Assembly: GCA_013911625.1 (NCBI GenBank)
Contig: JACESW010000022.1
Location: 1-12,632, forward strand
Source of the DNA: Cryomorphaceae bacterium
Lineage (GTDB): Bacteria; Bacteroidota; Bacteroidia; Flavobacteriales; Schleiferiaceae
Length of the DNA stretch: 12,632 nucleotides
Direction: 5' to 3'
The notes beneath the pieces were generated by a model. It made no database searches and was not told the DNA's origin. It saw only the letters and a list, made by a program, of their open reading frames with translations. The first letter of the stretch is position 1. Each line of letters begins with the position of its first letter. This document shows positions 7,851 to 12,632 of the stretch, one piece after another. The position numbers and the translations under genes were made by a program.

Positions 7851-8612
7851 CTAAAGTTTGAATACAAACTCGCTCTTTAGGTTATCGCTAAGAATCTGGG
7901 CTTTATTGTAGTCCGCAGCATCCCCTGGATCAGAATAGATTTCCGGAGTTGAAGACGGCTGTAGACCCAAGAATAGCTTTTCAATATCTAAATCAATCAC
8001 GAAGAAAACATCCTTATTGGCAGCGACATTGAAATTGCGCTTTTCACTGCGCTCAATCACCATATCCTCAGTGGCAATTCTCCAAGTAAAGGTGCTCGTA
8101 GGTGTGGTGAATAAAGAATCATTCGGGTCAAAAACTCGACCCTCTAATTGGAAGAAGCTGTGACCCGTAGCCGGTCCATTCCACAAATGTCCTTTTACCA
8201 AAGGGTTCGTTTCTTCAAGCGTCTCCGGGGAGGCATAGGCACGAGCACTGTCCAAACCGATGTGGTAATTCAAACGGCCATTGTACGAACCGCGGGGCAA
8301 CTGAGCGAGCTTGACCTCTGAAGTGGTAAGCAGATCAATGGCTGTTAAGTCGTTATCTGTGCGTGTGGTATCCTTTTCATCAACACTTACAAACTCGGCA
8401 CCGCTGAGCGTGATGTAGACATGACTCAACTTAATGAGGTCGCCGTTGATTTGATATACCGTGCTCGTATCTGCAATGTCACCGTCAAAATACTTGTAGG
8501 CACGGATGTATATGTTGCGATCGTCCAGCGCAGCTGGATCAACAACAGTAATCTCACGTTCACACGAAGCGAATGCACCAATGGTTAATAATGCTAAAAT
8601 GAATCTTTTCAT
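7851..8612 (-). CDS. MbnP-like lipoprotein, copy 1 (divergent)
   Basis: A 253-residue lipoprotein with signal MKRFILALLTIGAFASC and C17 as the lipidation site. It shares the layout of its downstream neighbour. HVYITLSGAEF (64-74) corresponds to the HFYISELR segment. LNYHIGLDSARAYASPETLE corresponds to the SFGLGVP segment. NPLVKGHLWNGPATGHSF (136-153) followed by FQLEGR corresponds to HPLSSAFAMYWTW...KAEGR. In that alignment W144 matches the first motif Trp, but the second Trp is Gly and the leading His is Asn. The two are therefore diverged paralogues. Its ATG overlaps the acyltransferase stop (ATGA), so expression is coupled. Family assignment rests on this alignment and is less secure than for the neighbour; a generic DUF4382-like lipoprotein is the alternative. 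Ligand is unknown. Confidence 0.65.
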   Translation of the reverse strand: MKRFILALLTIGAFASCEREITVVDPAALDDRNIYIRAYKYFDGDIADTSTVYQINGDLIKLSHVYITLSGAEFVSVDEKDTTRTDNDLTAIDLLTTSEVKLAQLPRGSYNGRLNYHIGLDSARAYASPETLEETNPLVKGHLWNGPATGHSFFQLEGRVFDPNDSLFTTPTSTFTWRIATEDMVIERSEKRNFNVAANKDVFFVIDLDIEKLFLGLQPSSTPEIYSDPGDAADYNKAQILSDNLKSEFVFKL

Positions 8613-9358
8613 TCTTCCTTTATTTTCAAAAACTCTGGCGCCTGTTCAATGGACACCATAATTTGGTCTAACAAATCATCATTCTCTTCGGAAAAATCAA
8701 GTTCCAAAGGCTCCTTAAAGGTAATGGTTAATAGGTTACCCGTACTCTTCACAAACATACCCGTTTTGTCGAAGGCTCGACGAAAGCCATTAATCACCAC
8801 GGGAACTACTACTGGATTTAACTCTCGAATCAAATGAACTGTACCTCTTCTTCCCTTTACAAATGGGCGTGTCGTGCCTTGTGGGAAGGTAATAGTCCAG
8901 CCTGTTTCCATGGCTTTTTTAATGTTGGCAATATCTTTTGGATCTACACCTCGATTGATTGTTTTACCCGCCTCGCGCCAAGTACGCTTGATACTAACAC
9001 TTCCCGCATATTGCATAAGTTTGGGCAACAATCCCTTCTTCATCGTCTCTGCAGCCGCCACAAAGAAGACATTGAGCTTAGGACGAAACAAAGTTGCAAA
9101 CGGCACTCTGTTGTACACCTTGTTTTCCGCTGCGTTAAAGACGTGGTACATCGCACTTACATCGGCGAAATACGTTTGGTGGTTGGACACAAACAAAACG
9201 CGACGCTCAGGTAGGTCCTTAAGTTTGTCACCACCTACAATCTGCACTGAGTTTAAACGAAAGAATCGGTACCATGTGATTAATCCAAAAACGAAAATGA
9301 CCGTTCTTTTGATCAACAGGTTATATCCGAAACTGTCTTTTTTAAAAGGGTTTAACAC
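8609..9358 (-). CDS. PlsC-family lysophospholipid acyltransferase
   Basis: A membrane-associated acyltransferase that probably transfers a fatty acyl group to a lysophosphatidate or a lipid-like acceptor. A hydrophobic N-terminal helix (about 16-31, IKRTVIFVFGLITWYRF) would anchor it. Motif I reads VSNHQTYFAD (57-66), where His and Asp are separated by five residues rather than the usual four. Motif III reads FPQGTTRPF (158-166) in place of FPEGTRS, with Q for E and an extra Thr. Motif IV is VPVVINGFRRAF (185-196). Length 249 is usual. The start is a GTG at 9358; an in-frame TGA lies five codons upstream and no ATG occurs between. It is 35 bases after the Nudix gene, with a good -7 box in the gap, and overlaps the MbnP-like gene by 4 bases. 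The acceptor is uncertain. Confidence 0.85.
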   Translation of the reverse strand: MLNPFKKDSFGYNLLIKRTVIFVFGLITWYRFFRLNSVQIVGGDKLKDLPERRVLFVSNHQTYFADVSAMYHVFNAAENKVYNRVPFATLFRPKLNVFFVAAAETMKKGLLPKLMQYAGSVSIKRTWREAGKTINRGVDPKDIANIKKAMETGWTITFPQGTTRPFVKGRRGTVHLIRELNPVVVPVVINGFRRAFDKTGMFVKSTGNLLTITFKEPLELDFSEENDDLLDQIMVSIEQAPEFLKIKEE

Positions 9359-9381
9359 GTGTACTAATTTCAGTCATTCGG

Positions 9382-9389
9382 CAAATATA
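9382..9389 (-). promoter_or_regulatory. Candidate -7 box before the acyltransferase gene
   Basis: On the minus strand this reads TATATTTG, an exact match to TAnnTTTG. It lies 23 bases before the GTG start, in the 35-base gap after the Nudix gene. No convincing TTG -33 element is seen at 17-23 bases upstream. It could give the acyltransferase and MbnP-like pair their own transcript. Confidence 0.4.
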
Positions 9390-9393
9390 CTCC

Positions 9394-10005
9394 TTAGGAC
9401 AAAAGCCCCACTATTCTTGCCGTGATGATTGCTGTTGCACCCCAAATGACTTCATCACCCCACAGATATGCTGGGACATTCACCTTGCCGTATTTTGTAG
9501 GAACAGTAGCCTTTCCTATGAGTTCGCCTGATGTCAATACCTGTAATGGTATTGAAAAAGTATAGGCCACTTCATTGGGGTTAAGGACCAATTCTGGAAG
9601 CTCTTTAGAATACCCGATGAATGGATGAACAATAAAGTTTGACGGAGGTATGTACAAGGGATGTAGTTTGCGAATCACTGTCACGCTTTGTTCCGGAATC
9701 CCCACCTCCTCCGACGTTTCTCGTAAGGCGGTCTGCTCGTAGCTCGAGTCGCTCGATTCCTTTCGACCGCCAGGAAAACTAATCTGTCCGCCGTGTGTGC
9801 CGTCGTATGGCGGACGTTTCATAAACAGAAGCTCAAGACCATCCGACCCTTCAAAAAAGTGCGCCAGTACAGCCGCTTTTTTGGCTTGGTCCATCGTTTT
9901 TTGTGAGGTGTGCACCATCTTACGAAACCAAGGCATCATTGGATTTTTAAACGAAGGGTCTTCACCTTTGTTGGCCAGCTTAGATAGGAGTTGATCTGTG
10001 TTCAC
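9394..10005 (-). CDS. Nudix hydrolase, CoA pyrophosphatase type
   Basis: Probably hydrolyses CoA or acyl-CoA to 3',5'-ADP and phosphopantetheine, with Mg2+ or Mn2+, in the cytoplasm. The CoA-hydrolase signature precedes the Nudix box: LLFMKRPPYDGTHGGQISFPGG (59-80, split around the conserved GG). The Nudix helix is RETSEEVGI (95-103), which supplies the metal-binding glutamates E99 and E100. YIPPSNFIVHPFIGY (118-132) and LNPNEV (141-146) are also typical of the YeaB/NudL group. Length 203 is normal. The start is a GTG at 10005; 84 bases separate it from the divergent oxyR. It could be transcribed with the downstream acyltransferase. A link to acyl-CoA quality or lipid turnover is plausible from context but inferred. 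Confidence 0.9.
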   Translation of the reverse strand: MNTDQLLSKLANKGEDPSFKNPMMPWFRKMVHTSQKTMDQAKKAAVLAHFFEGSDGLELLFMKRPPYDGTHGGQISFPGGRKESSDSSYEQTALRETSEEVGIPEQSVTVIRKLHPLYIPPSNFIVHPFIGYSKELPELVLNPNEVAYTFSIPLQVLTSGELIGKATVPTKYGKVNVPAYLWGDEVIWGATAIITARIVGLLS

Positions 10006-10029
10006 CGAATAAATGTACCGAAACGGAAA

Positions 10030-10058
10030 TTGGCCATGAACTTTCCTTTCAATTTTTG
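10030..10058 (+). promoter_or_regulatory. Possible oxyR promoter
   Basis: TTG at 10030-10032 and AATTTTTG at 10051-10058 are separated by 18 bases. They match the Bacteroidota -33 (TTG) and -7 (TAnnTTTG) pattern apart from the first base of the -7 box. The leader to the ATG at 10090 would be about 25 bases. It lies in the 84-base divergent gap shared with the Nudix gene, where a LysR-type regulator often controls itself. I could not identify a clear OxyR operator. Confidence 0.35.
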
Positions 10059-10089
10059 TTATCTATTAAAGTCCTAGCCTCCATAAGAT

Positions 10090-11019
10090 ATGACTATAAC
10101 TCAATTTCGTTACATCGTAGCTGTAGATAACCACCGCCATTTCGCACGTGCAGCGGAGGCTTGTTTTGTTACTCAGCCGACATTGAGTATGCAGATTCAG
10201 AAGCTCGAAGAAGAGCTCGATATCTTAATTTTCGACCGCTCAAAGCAACCGATTGTCCCCACTCCATTGGGTGAACAAATCTTGGAACAAGCCAGAAAAG
10301 TCTTGCAAGAAGCTGCTGTACTTGAGCACATGTCCAAACAAATTAAAGGAACGTTCGAGGGCGACCTTCGTTTGGCAGTTATACCGACCATAGCACCTAG
10401 CTTATTGCCTCGATTCCTAGTTGAGTTTAACCAAGCTTTTCCTAAAATCAAGTTGTTTGTTGAGGAAATGAAAACAGCCGATATGATTGAGGCCTTGCGT
10501 AAAGACCGTATAGATGTTGGCATTGCAGCTACACCTCTAGAGGAACGCGGTATTGTGGAGAAGCCACTATACCACGAACCGTTTGTTGCTTTCGTACCGA
10601 GCTACCACAAGTTTTCCAAGGATAGGTTCTTATTGGCCTCGGAAATTAATCCAGATGAATTGCTTTTATTAAACGAAGGGCATTGCTTTAGAAACAGCGT
10701 ACTCTCGTTGTGCAACCCTAAAAACCTCAATGGCGACGGCATTCACATGGAAAGTGGACACTTCGACACCTTAGTTAAATTGGCCGATAAAGGCATGGGC
10801 ATGACACTATTACCATATCTGACAGGTATCGACCTAAATGACCGCTACAAAGGCTCCATCAAGCCCATTGCGGAGCCGACACCTACAAGACAGGTGAGCT
10901 TGATACATTCGCGTACACAGCTTAAACTCGAGTGGATCAAAGCGCTAGAAAAACTCATTGTAAAAAATCTTCCAAAAAAGGTACTCGAATCCCCTGAGCA
11001 AGTCGTTAGCCCATTGTAA
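10090..11019 (+). CDS. oxyR: Hydrogen peroxide-sensing LysR regulator OxyR
   Basis: A 309-residue LysR-family transcription factor that senses peroxide through a disulfide switch and activates catalase, peroxiredoxin and iron-storage genes. The N-terminal winged helix-turn-helix spans about 2-60 (MTITQFRYIVAVDNHRHFAR, then FVTQPTLSMQIQKLEEEL). A linker helix follows, and the two-lobed sensor domain begins near 90 (EGDLRLAVIPTIAPSLLP). The redox pair is in LNEGHCFRNSVLSLC. The cysteines are residues 199 and 208, the same positions as the peroxidatic pair in E. coli OxyR, with GHC and the nine-residue spacing kept. GMGMTLLPY (235-243) is also typical. It is divergent from the Nudix gene and overlaps the convergent transporter by 14 bases at its 3' end. 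No peroxide-defence gene is adjacent. Confidence 0.95.
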   Translation: MTITQFRYIVAVDNHRHFARAAEACFVTQPTLSMQIQKLEEELDILIFDRSKQPIVPTPLGEQILEQARKVLQEAAVLEHMSKQIKGTFEGDLRLAVIPTIAPSLLPRFLVEFNQAFPKIKLFVEEMKTADMIEALRKDRIDVGIAATPLEERGIVEKPLYHEPFVAFVPSYHKFSKDRFLLASEINPDELLLLNEGHCFRNSVLSLCNPKNLNGDGIHMESGHFDTLVKLADKGMGMTLLPYLTGIDLNDRYKGSIKPIAEPTPTRQVSLIHSRTQLKLEWIKALEKLIVKNLPKKVLESPEQVVSPL

Positions 11020-12412
11020 CAAGTACCATGCCTAGGGCGACGAGAATAGCAACGCTAATAATATTGAGTATGATGCCTCTTGCCATCATATACCCCACCG
11101 TTAATTTACCTGTAGAAAAAACGATAGCATTTGGCGGTGTGGCCATTGGAAGCATAAATGCACAACTCGCGCCCAATACTAAAGGCATACTCAAGATTTC
11201 CATCGACCAGCCAAACGTCAGCGAAAGGCTAAGTACAAGCGGCATCAACGCACTAACTAATGCCATATTACTCAGTAATTCAGTAGCAAAAACTCCTAGA
11301 AGTGCCATGATGATTACCCAAAACAGGATGGGTATGTTTTCGAAAGACTTCATTCCCACTTCTAAAGCCTCAAACCAATAGCTCTGCTGCAAGGTACCCG
11401 CCAAGGCTAATCCGCCTCCAAAAAGAATCAAGATTCCCCAAGGGAGTTTAGACGTACTCTCCCAATCAAGTAAGTTTTTACCCGATTCGCCTGTGAGACT
11501 GAAGAGCAATACAGCTGCAAGTAATGAAATCCCTGTATCCGACCAATGAATATGTGCACTCAAGGCACCTAAATAGGGCCGCATAATCCATAATAACGCT
11601 GTCGAGGTGAATATGATGGCCACTTTTCTCTGCGCCTTGTTCATGGAACCTAAGCGGTCCCACTCCTGTTGTAAATAGCGTTCTGTTTCCTTTTGTTCTT
11701 GAGGGGAAAGAGCCAGTGTCCTCAAGCTGCGCGATAGAATGGCATATGCTGACAACCCAATAGTTACAGAAGCAGAAAGCCCTATCGGCAGCCATTCAAC
11801 AAAACCTATCTGACGGTCCAATTGCTCGCTTAAGAATCCCGCAAAAATCATATTAGGCGGTGTGCCAATAATGGTTGCCATTCCACCAATGTTGGCCGCC
11901 CAGGCAATGCTTAAGAGTAAAGGGCGTTCCATTTTTTCGGCAGACGCCTTAGGAAGAACCGCTAAGACACTCGTAGCAATTGGAAGCATCATAATGGAGG
12001 TTGCCGTATTACTGATCCACATGGACATGAAGGCAGTACTGAGCATAAAGCCAGCAAGAAGGCCACGACTACCCGTGCCTGTCCGGCGTAAAATCCAAAG
12101 CGCTATACGGTAATGCAGGTTAGTTTCTTCAAGAGCTCTTGCAATGATAAAACCACCAAAAAACAGGTACACCAGCGGATGGGCATAGTACGACGACATA
12201 CTCTTTGCTTCCATCAGTCCAAAAAGCGGGAAGAGAAGCAATGGCAAAAGCGCGGTGACAGCAAGATGTACAGTCTCAGATATCCACCAAATAAGCATCC
12301 AAGCAGTGATTCCCAATAACACAAAGTGTGATTCAAAACCCCCAAAGAAGGAAATAATAAAAGCCGAGATTGGCCCTGCAAGGCGTATTAAGGATGTATT
12401 TTTGTTGCTCAT
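11006..12412 (-). CDS. DASS/SLC13 anion:sodium symporter
   Basis: An inner-membrane carrier of the divalent anion:Na+ symporter family, importing dicarboxylates, citrate or sulfate with sodium. From the ATG at 12412 it has 468 residues and about eleven hydrophobic helices. The first SNT motif is ISNTATSIMMLP (133-144) and its TPPN loop is IIGTPPNMIFAGF (181-193). The second inverted-repeat half has SNMALVSALMP (381-391) and LPMATPPNAIVFSTGK (421-436). The second motif is therefore SNM rather than SNT. A GTG at 12445 in the same frame would lengthen it by 11 residues into rdgB, so the ATG is preferred. The start lies 9 bases from that of divergent rdgB, and the 3' end overlaps oxyR by 14 bases. 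The substrate cannot be told from the sequence. Confidence 0.9.
   Translation of the reverse strand: MSNKNTSLIRLAGPISAFIISFFGGFESHFVLLGITAWMLIWWISETVHLAVTALLPLLLFPLFGLMEAKSMSSYYAHPLVYLFFGGFIIARALEETNLHYRIALWILRRTGTGSRGLLAGFMLSTAFMSMWISNTATSIMMLPIATSVLAVLPKASAEKMERPLLLSIAWAANIGGMATIIGTPPNMIFAGFLSEQLDRQIGFVEWLPIGLSASVTIGLSAYAILSRSLRTLALSPQEQKETERYLQQEWDRLGSMNKAQRKVAIIFTSTALLWIMRPYLGALSAHIHWSDTGISLLAAVLLFSLTGESGKNLLDWESTSKLPWGILILFGGGLALAGTLQQSYWFEALEVGMKSFENIPILFWVIIMALLGVFATELLSNMALVSALMPLVLSLSLTFGWSMEILSMPLVLGASCAFMLPMATPPNAIVFSTGKLTVGYMMARGIILNIISVAILVALGMVLVTMG
12397..12404 (+). promoter_or_regulatory. Candidate rdgB -7 box inside the transporter gene
   Basis: TATTTTTG is an exact match to TAnnTTTG and ends 17 bases before the rdgB ATG. 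It lies within codons 3-6 of the opposite-strand transporter gene. A TTG lies 24 bases upstream, slightly beyond the usual spacing. With only 9 bases between the two start codons, the rdgB promoter has to lie here or further into the transporter gene. Confidence 0.45.
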
Positions 12413-12421
12413 TGAGTGCGT

Positions 12422-12632
12422 ATGAAATTGGTATTTGCAACCCACAATGCGGGTAAGTTACGAGAGGTTAAGGAATTAATTGGACACAAATACGAAGTTA
12501 TTGGTCTGAGTGAACTCGATGACCTCGAAGACATTCCTGAAAACGAACCAACGCTGCAAGGCAATGCTTTGGTAAAAGCCAGAACCGTTTGGAACAAATA
12601 CGGGCTTGCCTGTTTTTCGGACGATACTGGAT
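12422..12632 (+). CDS. rdgB: RdgB/HAM1 non-canonical purine NTP pyrophosphatase (5' part)
   Basis: Hydrolyses dITP, ITP and XTP to the monophosphates, keeping deaminated purines out of DNA and RNA; cytoplasmic. Only the first 70 codons are in the window, starting MKLVFATHNAGKLREVKELI. The nucleotide-binding motif T/SxxNxxK is THNAGK (7-12). ENEPTLQGNALVKA (40-53) matches the conserved E...T...NA..KA segment. The visible part ends in FSDDTG (65-70), which includes the catalytic aspartate pair D67 and D68. The full protein should be about 190 residues, so the rest lies beyond the right edge. The ATG at 12422 is fixed by this N-terminal motif. It is divergently oriented to the transporter gene. 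Confidence 0.96.
   Translation, partial: MKLVFATHNAGKLREVKELIGHKYEVIGLSELDDLEDIPENEPTLQGNALVKARTVWNKYGLACFSDDTG

Noticed and set aside
8834..9425. Two overlapping plus-strand open frames of 126 and 183 codons
   Set aside because: Both are antisense to the acyltransferase gene, whose motifs are clear; the longer one only looks hydrophobic because of the opposite strand's codons.
10006..10089. OxyR operator in the oxyR-Nudix gap
   Set aside because: Scattered ATCTAT, ATAAG and CTATAAC fragments are present but do not fall into the four-element ATAG-N7-CTAT spacing, so no site is claimed. A TACATTTA near the Nudix start matches the -7 box at only five of six bases and lacks a -33 partner.
12413..12445. 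GTG start for the transporter at 12445
   Set aside because: It would overlap the rdgB coding start by 24 bases and add a polar leader before a good ATG; the ATG at 12412 is simpler.

Overview
The window reads as a gene-dense stretch of chromosome from a member of the Bacteroidota, most likely a (marine) flavobacterium-like lineage. The evidence is the PyrR–PyrB–RNase Z order, the Bacteroidota-type Mpl ligase, an OxyR-type regulator, secreted proteins ending their signal peptides in AQ or a lipobox, the near absence of Shine-Dalgarno sequences, and several exact matches to the Bacteroidota -7 promoter box TAnnTTTG just before start codons. The lineage is an inference; no rRNA or other marker gene is present. 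I see no tRNA, rRNA, CRISPR array, insertion sequence, prophage or attachment site. No gap between genes exceeds 100 bases, so there is no long empty stretch.

Region 1 (1-6326, all minus strand) is a tightly packed cluster. In transcription order it holds a secreted 521-residue protein of unknown function, Mpl (murein tripeptide recycling ligase), pyrR, pyrB, rnz (RNase Z) and an MFS exporter cut by the left edge. Spacings are 0, 16, -4, -1 and -11 bases, so most of these genes are probably co-transcribed and translationally coupled. A candidate -7 box sits immediately before pyrR and would give an almost leaderless pyrR-pyrB-rnz-MFS transcript. Pyrimidine synthesis (PyrB), its regulator or uracil salvage enzyme (PyrR), tRNA 3' maturation (RNase Z) and wall recycling (Mpl) are housekeeping jobs that share position rather than one pathway.

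Region 2 (6393-7142, plus) is a single predicted outer-membrane beta-barrel gene, divergent from region 1 and converging almost end to end on region 3.

Region 3 (7148-10005, minus) holds, in transcription order, a Nudix CoA-pyrophosphatase-like hydrolase, a PlsC-family acyltransferase with unusual motif spacing, and two tandem MbnP-like lipoproteins. The last three genes are coupled (4-base overlap, then 7-base gap).

Region 4 (10090-12632) has oxyR on the plus strand, a DASS/SLC13 anion:sodium symporter on the minus strand overlapping the oxyR 3' end by 14 bases, and the first 70 codons of rdgB on the plus strand. The rdgB and transporter start codons lie back to back only 9 bases apart.

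Most genes are ordinary core genes. The best leads are the tandem MbnP-like pair (one copy has lost one of two motif tryptophans and no MbnH partner is visible), the aberrant acyltransferase motifs, a transporter whose second SNT motif reads SNM, and the extreme promoter compaction at three sites. I found no convincing new multi-gene system.
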